Of a stretch of DNA of 39,815 bases, positions 1 to 8,103 are shown one piece after another. A program made the translations under genes and the position numbers. A model generated the notes under the pieces. That model was not told the origin of the DNA and did no database searches. It saw nothing but the letters and a program-made list of their open reading frames with translations. This DNA comes from Methanosarcina sp. (GTDB lineage Archaea; Halobacteriota; Methanosarcinia; Methanosarcinales; Methanosarcinaceae). Position 1 is the stretch's first letter. The number at the start of each line of letters is the position of its first letter. The stretch spans positions 1 to 39,815 of the forward strand of contig NZ_JAQUVZ010000034.1 of the NCBI RefSeq assembly GCF_028693135.1. Direction: 5' to 3'.

Positions 1-301
1 TGTTTTTTATTGCTTTCTGTACAGTTTTATCGACAAGGGAAAGGTCCTCTGGAAGAATAATATCAGACCACGATAATTTTTGGGAAATGAACTCCATTTT
101 AGAATAACCGGTTAGTTTCTCTACACTTTTACCGATGTAATGTATAGCCCAGGAAGACTCACTCGACACTCTAAAAACAGTTACCGGAAGGCTGTCTATT
201 AGCGAGCTTATCTCCTTTGCTGTTGAATCGTCATCCTCAACTAAATTATTTAAAGAGTTATTTTGCTTGGCATTTCCTAAATCAAGGACTGTTGAAGGCA
301 T
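1..301 (-). CDS. PAS-domain sensor protein, N-terminal part (runs off the window)
   Basis: Partial gene: the ATG is the complement of 299-301 and the frame stays open to base 1, giving the first 100 residues. After a polar leader of about 35 residues comes a PAS-like stretch, with TVFRVSSESSWAIHYIGKSV followed by KLTGYSKMEF and the typical W-x-D-I-I-x-P-E-D ending near residue 90. PAS domains bind small ligands, or sense redox state or light, in signalling proteins. Methanosarcina genomes hold many PAS histidine kinases and PAS-containing regulators, so a kinase is likely, but the output domain lies outside the window. No membrane segment is visible in this part. The 500 bases to its right hold no other gene. 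Confidence 0.75.
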   Translation of the reverse strand, partial: MPSTVLDLGNAKQNNSLNNLVEDDDSTAKEISSLIDSLPVTVFRVSSESSWAIHYIGKSVEKLTGYSKMEFISQKLSWSDIILPEDLSLVDKTVQKAIKN

Positions 302-828
302 GTATAATCAATCCCCTAATTATTTATATATTAACTCTAATTATAATTAGTGGAAGTATTTAAAATTATAGGTAAGAGAAAAACCATTACAAATAATGAC
401 ATTTAAACTATTGGTAACAATTTATTCATTTTAGACAGTAAAAAACAAACCTAACAATTCTGTGATCTAATATTGAAAGTAGCACTTCTTAGAAAAGAAA
501 AATTTGCTGAACACTTTGATTCTTAAACAATTTGTGAACATATTTCAAGAGAATCCCACTCTTCCCGCTTGCAGAGATAAGACTTGATAACTTCAGCCAA
601 ATGGAATTTCAAAAAAATAGAGCTCTATAATTGGCAGTGTACTTTATAAATTTTTTGAGCCACATGGATTTAGACTTTTTGAGAGTTAAAAAGCAATTGC
701 ATGCTTCCAGGCTGCAATAGAATTAACTAAATTATTTACAGGTCTAGAGATCCTGTCAATTTCCAAAGGGAGGAACAAAATTATTTAAATAAAGTAAAAA
801 ATGTATATATCCTTGGTTTCAATGTGAA
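302..828. other. Intergenic, AT-rich, no gene seen
   Basis: This spacer separates the divergent PAS gene and the DsrE-family gene. It is very AT-rich, has no frame of credible length on either strand and no strong hairpin. Its two ends should hold the divergent promoters. Confidence 0.5.
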
Positions 829-840
829 ACTTTATATACA
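829..840 (+). promoter_or_regulatory. TATA box of the DsrE-family gene
   Basis: The sequence ACTTTATATACA lies about 50 bases before the ATG at 888. It fits an archaeal TATA box placing transcription start near 860-865, leaving a short leader. Confidence 0.5.
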
Positions 841-887
841 TCCAGGTAATCTGTTTCAGAAAAGTATTGTTCAAACTTGGGGTTCTT

Positions 888-1256
888 ATGACAAAAGTCG
901 AAAAGGTATTACTGCTACTAAAAAATATGGTGTACGAAAGCACCAGCCCGCAGGAAACTCTCAAGTTCGCTAAGTATTATAGAAGTAAAGGACTCAACGT
1001 TCTGGTTATTCTATGGGGACCTATGGGAGTATTACTTGCAAAGAAAGATAAAACTAGAGGGTCACCCAAGTACGATGCCGCGGTTCGGGAATGCATCGAG
1101 ATGGGAATAGAATTCCGATGCTGCCAGCTGGCCTCAGATATGATCGGCCTTAAGAAGGAAGAATTGATCCCGGGAATTGAGTTTATTTGCTCAAAAGACG
1201 TGGCTGAACTTTTTCTGACGTACCGCGAGGAAAACCAGCTGACTATAAACTTCTGA
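888..1256 (+). CDS. DsrE/DsrF-family protein
   Basis: Product of 122 residues. The fold pattern is that of the small DsrE/DsrF/TusD-like alpha/beta family: a first strand KVLLLLKN, a helix QETLKFAKYYRSKG, a second strand LNVLVILWGPMGVLLA, then AAVRECIEMGIEFRCCQLASD and the late strand IPGIEFI. Characterised relatives relay sulfur through a cysteine, usually as hetero-oligomers. Here Cys69, Cys78, Cys79 and Cys101 are candidates and the CC pair is notable, but a sulfur-relay role is inference. The ATG at 888 is preferred over an in-frame TTG 21 bases upstream because the protein begins naturally at MTKVEKVLLLL. The gene stands alone, with its own TATA box and no neighbour within 600 bases downstream. 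Confidence 0.75.
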   Translation: MTKVEKVLLLLKNMVYESTSPQETLKFAKYYRSKGLNVLVILWGPMGVLLAKKDKTRGSPKYDAAVRECIEMGIEFRCCQLASDMIGLKKEELIPGIEFICSKDVAELFLTYREENQLTINF

Positions 1257-1890
1257 ATTTGACAGTTGAGTCAATAATCAACTTAAAAGAATAGTTAATA
1301 TTCTTTTAAAATCTCTTTCAAAATAATTAATTAGAATTACTTTTTAATGATTGTATTTTTAAATCACTTTTTTAAATCAATTTTTAAAGATTATTTTTCA
1401 AAATTACCTTTTAGCCTACATTCGACAGTAAGCACATCCTCACAAATTAATATTTTTGATCGTTATTATTTGTAGATTCAATTGGAAATCAGTCTCATGA
1501 GGATTATGCATCTAATGAAATTGTTCATTTATTCAATATTTAATAAATATATATTAAGGATGTCATGGAGAACATTTAGGAGTTTTTAATTTAAATAAAA
1601 TTCCAAAAATTCTGAGAAAATCGATATCAATAGAAAAATCAAATGGATTTTTACGTTTACATGCCGAAAGCAGGATTCAGGAGCTATTTTTGTAAACGGC
1701 TGCTACAAAACAGACAACAATTTTTATGCTTTCCAATATATCTTGATGAACTTTGTAAGGTAGTCTGAAAAACTACTTTTAAGGAATGAATTATATGCTA
1801 ATATGTAGATATTTAGAGTAAAAATGGATCTTAATATAAAGGCGCCATATTCAAAAGAGCAAAATATTCGAATTAGCGTTTCTTACCGTA
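1257..1890. other. Intergenic, AT-rich, no gene seen
   Basis: About 630 bases of low-GC sequence with many short A and T runs. I see no frame of coding character and no strong inverted repeat. It ends in the hmgA promoter. Confidence 0.5.
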
Positions 1891-1936
1891 ACACTATATA
1901 AATATTGGTAAAAAAATAAAAAGACCAGCTGGTGAT
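1891..1936 (+). promoter_or_regulatory. hmgA promoter and ribosome binding site
   Basis: CACTATATAAATATT at about 1891-1905 is a good archaeal TATA box. Transcription would begin near 1925-1930, and GGTGAT at 1931-1936 matches the end of archaeal 16S rRNA and fixes the ATG at 1940. Confidence 0.6.
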
Positions 1937-1939
1937 TTC

Positions 1940-3196
1940 ATGTTTTTAAAAGATTATGAACTTGGTGAGGAAGAAAAGCTTCTTTTACAGAAGGTTCTCG
2001 ATGGGGATATAGCCTTTCGTAAAATTGAAGAGTTTACAGACCCGTCAACAGCCGTAAAAATCCGGCGACTTGCTATTCAGGAATACGCAAAACTCGAATT
2101 TGAACATATCCAGAAATTCTCTTTAGACGTGGAAACTGTAACAAAGAAGAATATTGAAAACATGATAGGAGCAGTTCAGATTCCTCTTGGGGTTGCCGGG
2201 CTTCTGAAGGTAAACGGAGAATATGCGGACGCTGAATACTATATACCTCTGGCTACAACGGAAGGTGCCCTTGTTGCCAGTGTAAACCGCGGTTGCTCAG
2301 TCATCACAAAGTCAGGGGGAGCGAATGTCAGAGTCTTTGAAGATCAAATGACCAGGGCCCCGGTCTTTAAGCTTGAGAACCTTGACAGGACTAAAAAATT
2401 TTACGACTGGGTGAAGCGTCCTGAAACTTTCGAGCAGATGAAAGAAGTTGCTGAAAAGACTACCAGGTTTGGAAAACTGCTCTCTGTACAGCCCTTCGTT
2501 ACCGGAACATATGTCTATCTCAGGTTTTCCTATGATACAAAAGATGCAATGGGCATGAATATGGTGACCATAGCCACAGATGCAGTGATGCACCTCATAG
2601 AAGACGAGTTTGGCGCACAACCTGTTACCCTTTCGGGAAATATGTGCACTGACAAAAAACCTGCGTCCATAAGTACCATTCTTGGAAGGGGAAAGACTGT
2701 GGTTGCCGAAGTTACCATTCCTCAAGAGATAGTCAAAGAAACCCTCAAGTGTACTCCAGAGTCAATGTTTGAGGTAAATTACAGTAAAAACCTGCTTGGT
2801 TCGGCAAGAGCAGGAGCCCTGGGATTTAATGCCCACGCAGCAAACATTATCGCTGCCGTCTACCTTGCCTGCGGGCAGGATGCTGCCCACGTTGTCGAAG
2901 GTAGCACTGCAATTACGAGTATGGAACTTACAAAATATGAGGAAATTCACTGCTCTGTAACCCTCCCAGCCCTTCCTGTAGGTACAGTCGGAGGAGGCAC
3001 TGGCCTTGGAACCCAGAGAGATTGCCTGAATATTCTCGGCGTCGCCGGGGCAGGAGATATCCCTGGAATAAACTCTCGAAAGTTTGCAGAAATTGTAGCC
3101 TCTGCCGTACTTGCAGGAGAGATTTCCCTCATAGGGGCTCAGGCTGCCGGACACCTCGCCCGTGCCCATGCCCAGCTCGGCCGTGGAAAGTTCTGA
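1940..3196 (+). CDS. hmgA: Hydroxymethylglutaryl-CoA reductase (class I)
   Basis: Reduces HMG-CoA to mevalonate with two NADPH, the committed step toward the isoprenoid chains of archaeal lipids. The 418-residue length is typical of archaeal class I enzymes, which lack the eukaryotic membrane anchor. Visible motifs: ENMIGAVQIPLGVAG (residues 73-87), TTEGALVAS with the catalytic Glu108, DAMGMNM (202-208) for NADPH binding, DKKP with Lys239, GQDAAH with Asp314, GTVGGGTGLGTQ (348-359) and GHLARAH with the catalytic His405. The start has a TATA box and an SD at suitable distances. It is monocistronic: the next gene is over 1 kb away, and a hairpin about 160 bases after the stop could terminate it. 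Confidence 0.97.
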   Translation: MFLKDYELGEEEKLLLQKVLDGDIAFRKIEEFTDPSTAVKIRRLAIQEYAKLEFEHIQKFSLDVETVTKKNIENMIGAVQIPLGVAGLLKVNGEYADAEYYIPLATTEGALVASVNRGCSVITKSGGANVRVFEDQMTRAPVFKLENLDRTKKFYDWVKRPETFEQMKEVAEKTTRFGKLLSVQPFVTGTYVYLRFSYDTKDAMGMNMVTIATDAVMHLIEDEFGAQPVTLSGNMCTDKKPASISTILGRGKTVVAEVTIPQEIVKETLKCTPESMFEVNYSKNLLGSARAGALGFNAHAANIIAAVYLACGQDAAHVVEGSTAITSMELTKYEEIHCSVTLPALPVGTVGGGTGLGTQRDCLNILGVAGAGDIPGINSRKFAEIVASAVLAGEISLIGAQAAGHLARAHAQLGRGKF

Positions 3197-3208
3197 AGCT
3201 CCGGAGTC

Positions 3209-3233
3209 AACTACCCGCTAAATCTAAAGATTT
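3209..3233. repeat. 25-bp dispersed palindromic repeat, copy 1
   Basis: Twenty-five bases starting AACTACCCGCTAAATC, containing the palindrome TAAATCTAAAGATTTA (seven-base arms). The same 25 bases occur at 16686-16710, in each case just after the stop codon of a plus-strand gene (13-16 bases). It may be the end of an IS or MITE-like element; the source is not in the window. Confidence 0.7.
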
Positions 3234-3352
3234 AATGAGTTTCCTGCTGAAGGTTTATGAAAAATACAGGGAAAAACTCAGTCCAATCCACTCAGGAAAA
3301 AATAAAACCATAACTTGAACCTGCACCAAAACCCTTTACCGAAGCTAGAAAT

Positions 3353-3383
3353 CCCCTTCCTTAACGAAAGCAGCAGGAAGGGG
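3353..3383 (+). terminator. Hairpin downstream of hmgA
   Basis: CCCCTTCCT (3353-3361) and AGGAAGGGG (3375-3383) form a perfect nine-base stem with a 13-base loop, followed by a T-rich stretch. It may be a terminator or RNA-stabilising hairpin, but it lies 157 bases beyond the stop codon. Confidence 0.45.
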
Positions 3384-3763
3384 TGTTACACTTTTCATTT
3401 TGTTTAGTGCCGCCCGCATTGCCGCCCGAATTGCGCCTCGGGAGTACGCGGTCCTTTTCGCTGCGCTCAAGAGGACTACTTGATGGATTATAGCAGTGAG
3501 CGTAATTCAAGAGGACAAAATTAAAAATGTTTATGACCCGTACAACGTCATTCGCCTTATCGTGTCGTTTTTGTCACGCTCGACGCAGGAGAGCGGCTTT
3601 CAGACAAAAAAATAAGACAAAAGACCCTAAGAAAAGCCGTAAAGTAAAAGTAAAGTAAAAAGTAGGGAGATGCAGTCCGAACCGAATTAAAATATACCTG
3701 AAAAAGACTCTTTTCCACGTCTGTTTTTATTGATTTTTACTGGAGATTTCAACCTCTTGTTTC

Positions 3764-3882
3764 TTCTTTTATTTTCTTTCATCTTTTATTTTCTTTCATC
3801 TTTTATTTTCTTTCATCTTTTATTTTCTTTCATCTTTTATTTTCTTTCATCTTTTATTTTCTTTCTTCTTTTATTTTCTTTC
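3764..3882. repeat. 17-bp tandem repeat, 7 units
   Basis: Unit ATCTTTTATTTTCTTTC, with the first and last units starting TTC instead of ATC. Seven contiguous units fill exactly 119 bases. The array is pure pyrimidine plus A, and an open frame across it is a composition artefact. Confidence 0.9.
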
Positions 3883-3904
3883 TTCGGTCTTCTTTTTTGC
3901 CGGG

Positions 3905-3923
3905 CCGCCAGACAAGCTGGCGG
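3905..3923. terminator. Perfect 7-bp hairpin in the element tail
   Basis: CCGCCAG (3905-3911) and CTGGCGG (3917-3923) pair around ACAAG. It lies in the tail of the dispersed element and is followed by TTTTATATT. A role as terminator is only possible; the partner copy at 36.1 kb keeps just part of this stem. Confidence 0.4.
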
Positions 3924-4142
3924 AGACTTTTATATTCACCTGCGAATTTAAATTAGGTTGCCGTGGTCAAGGGAATTATTCTCTGTCAAGAGGGGCATTT
4001 TTTGATAGAAATTGTTTTCTCTTAAGGTCAACATGAATTTTCCTGTTATCCCCTGTTGTTTTTTCTTGCATGGCTGGCGAGACGGCTTCAGCCCTGCGGG
4101 GTGCAGAAAAGAAAAACAAAGATTTCATCTTAAGGATATTTT

Positions 4143-4332
4143 GAATAACATCCGTTCTGAATAACATCCCTTATGAATAACATCCGTTCTGAATAACATT
4201 CCTTCTGAATAACATCCGTTCTGAATAACATCCCTTATGAATAACATCCGTTCTGAATAACATTCCTTCTGAATAACATCCGTTCTGAATAACATCCGTT
4301 CTGAATAACATTCCTTCTGAATAACATCCCCC
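4143..4332. repeat. 16-bp tandem repeat, 12 units with higher-order pattern
   Basis: Units of 16 bases starting GAATAACAT come in three variants: A ends CCGTTCT, B ends CCCTTAT and C ends TCCTTCT. The order is A B A C A B A C A A C, then a partial last unit. The A-B-A-C block of 64 bases is thus duplicated, showing two levels of amplification. No minus-strand frame through the unit contains a stop, which makes an apparent 69-residue open frame unavoidable; I do not regard it as a gene. Confidence 0.92.
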
Positions 4333-4470
4333 AATTAATAAGGAACCACCACTGTCTACTGGTTAAAGAGTTATTTTCGGAATATTATACATCAGACAAT
4401 TATTAAATTTTTATGAAAAGTAGAAATACTTATCATGATGTGAATTTATATGCTTGATATGGAGGCAGGT

Positions 4471-4620
4471 ATGAGCAATCCTGTTGATATTCTGGCCTGT
4501 GCTGTCACTTCAATAATTTGTTTTATTATATTATATGCTGTGCTCCAGACGGAGATATTGATACTGGGAATTGCTTTAATTGGCTGTATTCTGATTGGAA
4601 AAACCTTATATTTATTTTGA
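4471..4620 (+). CDS. Small two-helix membrane protein (49 aa)
   Basis: A short protein starting MSNPVDILACAVTSIICFII, with two hydrophobic segments, residues 7-25 and 28-46, separated by LQTEI. GGAGG at 4461-4465 lies five bases before the ATG, a convincing ribosome binding site; an in-frame ATG at 4450 has none. The gene ends in TGA. I do not recognise a family. It faces another small membrane protein gene on the opposite strand. Coding status rests on the SD, the clean transmembrane pattern and the balanced ends; similar Methanosarcina sequences would settle it. Confidence 0.5.
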   Translation: MSNPVDILACAVTSIICFIILYAVLQTEILILGIALIGCILIGKTLYLF

Positions 4621-4793
4621 AGGTTGAATAATTTTGATTCACACCATTATATTCTTTTCAGCCAGTTCCAATCTCATTTTTTCCAGGAAAAATTACTATC
4701 TGAATCTGATCCTCATCTATCCTTTCTTAAAACTGGCTCTGAATGGATCCTGTATTGGCTCTACCTTAGATTTTTTGTTAGCTTGCTTCGCTC

Positions 4794-5024
4794 TTATTTT
4801 AGTTCATCCTCATCCTCATCTTCCTCATTCCAGGTTAATTCCTCCTCTTCGTTTTCAGAAATATAATCACTCAGCGTGAGGAGAATAATTCCAATAAGGA
4901 CCACAATTGAGGCAATAATTTTGTTAACCGTAATCAGAAGAGCTCCAAGAAGTAGGAGGGAAAAACCCAGCAAAACACCCCGGCCTTTAGCAAAGAAGTC
5001 TTTTACTGCATCTTTAGATAACAT
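4794..5024 (-). CDS. Small membrane protein with acidic C-terminal tail
   Basis: A 76-residue product starting MLSKDAVKDFFAKGRG. Two hydrophobic segments follow (about residues 17-33 and 36-53), then a strongly acidic tail rich in Glu and Asp that ends EDEDEDELK. The start at 5024 is chosen because GGAG lies about a dozen bases upstream; an earlier in-frame ATG at 5063 lacks an SD. The family is not recognised. The layout suggests a short amphipathic N-terminus, a membrane hairpin and an acidic cytoplasmic or external tail. It ends in TAA and stands alone. Confidence 0.6.
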   Translation of the reverse strand: MLSKDAVKDFFAKGRGVLLGFSLLLLGALLITVNKIIASIVVLIGIILLTLSDYISENEEEELTWNEEDEDEDELK

Positions 5025-5426
5025 TTTAGCTATTTCTCCTCTGCAAATATTCTTCAAAAACATTTTATTCTTAGAGACTTTATTTCAGATAAGCAGAATA
5101 TTTTCAGCTTATGGATTCAGGAAGGAATCTGACAAAAGACCTGCTCCCAACATTATGCTCATCTTTTGTACTCACATGTGAACTTACTTTACTAGTACTT
5201 TAATGTCACGTTTTATAACTGATTTGCCACCCATTTTCCGGATCAGGTGCAGAAGCAAGATTATTTAAGGTTTAATATTAATATCTCTTTGGGTTGAAAA
5301 GGGTAAAAGCCTGAAAAGGCAGGGGAGAATATAATAAGAAAGGAAACAAAATAAGGGAAATTTCTGTTTTATGGCAATTATTTTAGAGGAGTTACATGCT
5401 CCATTTTTTATGCATTCTCATGATTT

Positions 5427-5470
5427 TTATAAAGTTGTATAAAGTTGTATACAGTTGTATACAGTATTAA
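5427..5470 (+). promoter_or_regulatory. Promoter region with 10-bp direct repeats before the oxidoreductase operon
   Basis: TTTATAAAG at about 5427-5435 resembles a TATA box. It runs into three tandem 10-base units (AAAGTTGTAT, AAAGTTGTAT, ACAGTTGTAT; 5431-5460) and the start of a fourth (ACAGTATTAA). A repeat of about one helical turn next to the TATA box is the sort of site a dimeric or cooperative regulator binds; no regulator is identified. Confidence 0.45.
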
Positions 5471-5534
5471 ACTCACAGTTAAGGAATGTGGGAATTACCT
5501 GAGAACTCAAAAAAATAAATAAATTTTGGAGGTT

Positions 5535-7265
5535 ATGTTTCTGGACTATACACTTCGAATAGGGGGAGAGGCCGGGCAGGGGCTGCAGACCATAGGAGGA
5601 GCTCTTGCAAAAATATTTTCCCGAACAGGATACCATGTATTTACACACCAGGACTACATGTCCATGGTCCGCGGCGGGCACAACTTTTACCAGATTCGCT
5701 TTTCCGACCAGAAGGTATCGGCTTACAGGGATATGGTCGACATTCTTCTCGCCCTTGACCTGAACACGATCGAAATTCACAAAAAAAGCGTAAGAGACGA
5801 TGGATTTGTACTGTATGACTCCGAGACTATAAAGAAGAAGTTTGAAGGGCCTGAATTTATAGATGTTCCCTTCAAAAAAATAGCCCTTGATGTCGGAAAA
5901 AGCAGTATCATGGCAAATACCGTAGCAACCGGGGCGGTGCTTGGCCTTTTTGACCTCGGACTCGAGCGCCTTAAGGAAATCCTGAAAAGCGCTTTCAAGA
6001 AAAAAGGAGCCGAGATCATTGAGAAAAACATAGCCTGTGCAAAAGCAGGGTATGACTATGTCCTCTCAAACTGTCCCAGGTGCGAAGCTGTTGAAATCCG
6101 GGAGCCGGAAGAAAAAAAACTCATGCTTATAGACGGGATTCAAGCAATCGGGATGGGAGCTCTCATGTCCGGCTGCAAGTTCTATTCTGCATATCCCATG
6201 ACGCCTTCGACAGGGATTCTGAATTACCTTGCCTCAAAAGCAGAAGAGTTCGGTCTTGTTGTAGAACAGGCTGAAGATGAAATCTCAGCCATAAACATGG
6301 CAATAGGCGCTTCTTTTGCAGGCGTAAGGGCAATGACCGGAAGTTCGGGAGGCGGGTTTGCCCTGATGGTAGAAGGGCTCTCCCTGGCAGGAATAACCGA
6401 AACCCCGATTGTGATTGCAGAAATACAGCGTCCCGGACCGGCTACGGGTTTACCCACTCGCACCGAACAGGCGGACCTGCTTTTCATATTATACGCAGGG
6501 CACGGAGAGTTTCCAAAGGTTGTCTTTGAGCCCGGGACCCCAGAACAGGCATTTTATCTCACTAACAGGGCTTTCGAACTTGCAGAGAAATACCAGATCC
6601 CTGTATTTATCCAGTCCGACCAGTACCTTGGGGATACCGAGTGGACCTTTGAAAACTTTGACGTTGAGCACCTGATCTACAATGATTACCGGCTGAGGGA
6701 AAAAGACCTGGAAGGGGTAGAGGAGTACAAACGCTACAAATATTCGGATACAGGGATTTCCCTGCTTGCAGTCCCCGGAGAATCTGGAAAGCACCTTGTC
6801 GTAGCTGACAGCGATGAGCACGACGAAGAAGGGCATATTATAGAGGACGCTGAAACCCGCATCAAAATGGTCCGGAAACGGCTGCTGAAAAAAATGCCGC
6901 TTATAAAAAAAGAAATAGAAGCCCCGTTGTTGTATGGAGATCCTTCTCCTGAAATCGTGCTTGTAGGGCATGGCTCAACTTACGGCGTGATGAAAGAAGT
7001 AGTGGATATCCTCTCTAAGGACAGGAAGATTGCTATGATGCATTTCAGCCAGATCTACCCGCTTTCCGAAAGGGATAGGTTCGATTATATAGAACTTCTT
7101 GAGAAGGCAAAGCTTGCCATCTCTATAGAAAACAATGCCATGGGCCAGTTTGCAAAGCTCATAAGAGCCGAAACGGGATTTGAATTTACCCACCAGATCT
7201 TAAAGTACGATGGAAGGCCGTTTACCATTGAAAACCTGAAGGAGGAAGTAGATGCCTACCTCTGA
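5535..7265 (+). CDS. 2-oxoacid:ferredoxin oxidoreductase, fused gamma-alpha subunit
   Basis: The large subunit of a two-subunit 2-oxoacid:ferredoxin oxidoreductase, which decarboxylates a 2-oxoacid to its acyl-CoA and reduces ferredoxin. Product about 576 residues. Residues 1-190 are the gamma domain (GGEAGQGLQTIGGALA near the start). After a linker the alpha domain begins: YPMTPSTG (family usually YPITPST), QAEDEISAINMAIGASFAG, GSSGGGFALM and GPATGLPTRTEQADLLF. The C-terminal part (EIVLVGHGSTYG) is the transketolase-C-like domain. The substrate cannot be read from sequence; similar proteins are often labelled 2-oxoglutarate- or pyruvate-specific without proof. GGAGG at 5528-5532 lies only two bases before the chosen ATG, so the start is slightly uncertain. 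It overlaps the beta gene by 14 bases, implying cotranslation. Confidence 0.9.
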   Translation: MFLDYTLRIGGEAGQGLQTIGGALAKIFSRTGYHVFTHQDYMSMVRGGHNFYQIRFSDQKVSAYRDMVDILLALDLNTIEIHKKSVRDDGFVLYDSETIKKKFEGPEFIDVPFKKIALDVGKSSIMANTVATGAVLGLFDLGLERLKEILKSAFKKKGAEIIEKNIACAKAGYDYVLSNCPRCEAVEIREPEEKKLMLIDGIQAIGMGALMSGCKFYSAYPMTPSTGILNYLASKAEEFGLVVEQAEDEISAINMAIGASFAGVRAMTGSSGGGFALMVEGLSLAGITETPIVIAEIQRPGPATGLPTRTEQADLLFILYAGHGEFPKVVFEPGTPEQAFYLTNRAFELAEKYQIPVFIQSDQYLGDTEWTFENFDVEHLIYNDYRLREKDLEGVEEYKRYKYSDTGISLLAVPGESGKHLVVADSDEHDEEGHIIEDAETRIKMVRKRLLKKMPLIKKEIEAPLLYGDPSPEIVLVGHGSTYGVMKEVVDILSKDRKIAMMHFSQIYPLSERDRFDYIELLEKAKLAISIENNAMGQFAKLIRAETGFEFTHQILKYDGRPFTIENLKEEVDAYL

Positions 7266-8103
7266 AGACTATAAAGGCCAGGTCCCTGCCTGGTGCCCAG
7301 GATGTGGAAATTTCCAGATCCTCTCAACTATCAAGCAAGCACTTGTCGAACTTGGCATTGAGCCCTGGGAAGTCCTGCTGGTCTCGGGAATAGGCCAGAG
7401 TGGAAAACTGCCCCACTACATGAAGTGCCACACCTTCAACGGGCTGCACGGCAGGACTCTGCCTGTCGCAACAGCTGCAAAACTTGCCAACCATCCCCTG
7501 CACGTGATTGCAGTTGCCGGAGATGGGGACTGTTACGGGGAAGGAGGAAACCATTTTCTCCATGCCATCCGCAAGAACCCGAATATCACCCTTTTCGTGC
7601 ACGACAACCAGATCTATGGGCTTACCAAAGGGCAAGCCTCGCCCACTACAGCCAGGGGAACTCACACAAAAATCCAGCCTTACGGGGTCCCTTCTGAACC
7701 CCTCAATCCTCTTGCGATGGCAATTTCTCTTGACTGCAGCTTCGTAGCCAGAGGTTTTGCTGGAAACCAGGAACACCTGAAAGAGCTGATGAAGGCGGCT
7801 ATCACACACAAAGGCTTTTCCCTGCTTGATATTCTTCAACCCTGTGTCACTTTTAATAAAGTGAATACCTTCAAGTGGTACAGGGACAGAGTTTACAAAC
7901 TCGAAGAAGAATATGACCCTTACAACCGCGTAAAAGCGTTTGAGCGGTCTCTTGAATGGGGAGACAAAATCCCGAACGGCATATTTTACAAAAACGATAA
8001 AGAAACACTGGAGGAAATGGTGCCGACAATTCGTAAAGAGCCCCTCGTGAGGCAAAAGTTTTCAATCGAAGCCGTAAAGCATGAGATTGAAAAATTTTAT
8101 TAA
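7252..8103 (+). CDS. 2-oxoacid:ferredoxin oxidoreductase, beta subunit
   Basis: The thiamine-diphosphate and iron-sulfur subunit partnering the preceding gene; 283 residues. The start is clear: GGAGG at 7241-7245 and an ATG inside the end of the alpha gene. CPGCG (Cys15, Cys18) opens the 4Fe-4S site. GDGDCYGEGGNHFLHAIRKN (residues 90-109) with DNQIYGLTKGQASPTT is the ThDP/Mg motif. LQPCVTFN gives Cys198. In relatives the third cluster ligand lies in a GIGCS motif; here it reads GIGQS (Gln49), and another cysteine occurs at Cys59 (MKCHTF). No separate ferredoxin domain is present, as expected for the two-subunit type. A T-rich run follows the stop. Confidence 0.93.
   Translation: MPTSEDYKGQVPAWCPGCGNFQILSTIKQALVELGIEPWEVLLVSGIGQSGKLPHYMKCHTFNGLHGRTLPVATAAKLANHPLHVIAVAGDGDCYGEGGNHFLHAIRKNPNITLFVHDNQIYGLTKGQASPTTARGTHTKIQPYGVPSEPLNPLAMAISLDCSFVARGFAGNQEHLKELMKAAITHKGFSLLDILQPCVTFNKVNTFKWYRDRVYKLEEEYDPYNRVKAFERSLEWGDKIPNGIFYKNDKETLEEMVPTIRKEPLVRQKFSIEAVKHEIEKFY

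Larger units (their letters stand above)
3536..3925. repeat. Dispersed element, copy A (head, pyrimidine-rich minisatellite, tail)
   Basis: The head, centred on TTGTCACGCTCGACGCAGGA at about 3571-3596, matches 35939-35966 almost base for base, with looser similarity upstream (tacaac...ttcgc). The interior is T-rich and holds a 17-bp tandem array. The tail ACAAGCTGG at 3912-3920 has a matching ACAAGCTGG about 200 bases after the other head. GC-richer sequence at 3410-3490 just upstream (gccgcccgcattgccgcccg) may belong to the same or another decayed element. No credible protein is encoded. Confidence 0.6.

Noticed and set aside
2312-3169. Antisense frames across hmgA, and similar antisense frames across the oxidoreductase, archaellum and argF genes
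   Set aside because: They are shadows produced by codon bias of well-supported genes on the other strand.
3730-3951. Plus-strand frame for a Phe/Leu-rich 'membrane protein'
   Set aside because: It is a translation of the 17-bp pyrimidine minisatellite and has no SD; its apparent hydrophobicity comes from T-rich DNA.
4143-4332. Possible CRISPR array
   Set aside because: Units are contiguous with no unique spacers, and no cas genes are present.
4125-4334. Minus-strand repetitive protein of 69 residues
   Set aside because: The 16-bp unit has no stop in any minus-strand frame, so the open frame is unavoidable; no SD is present.
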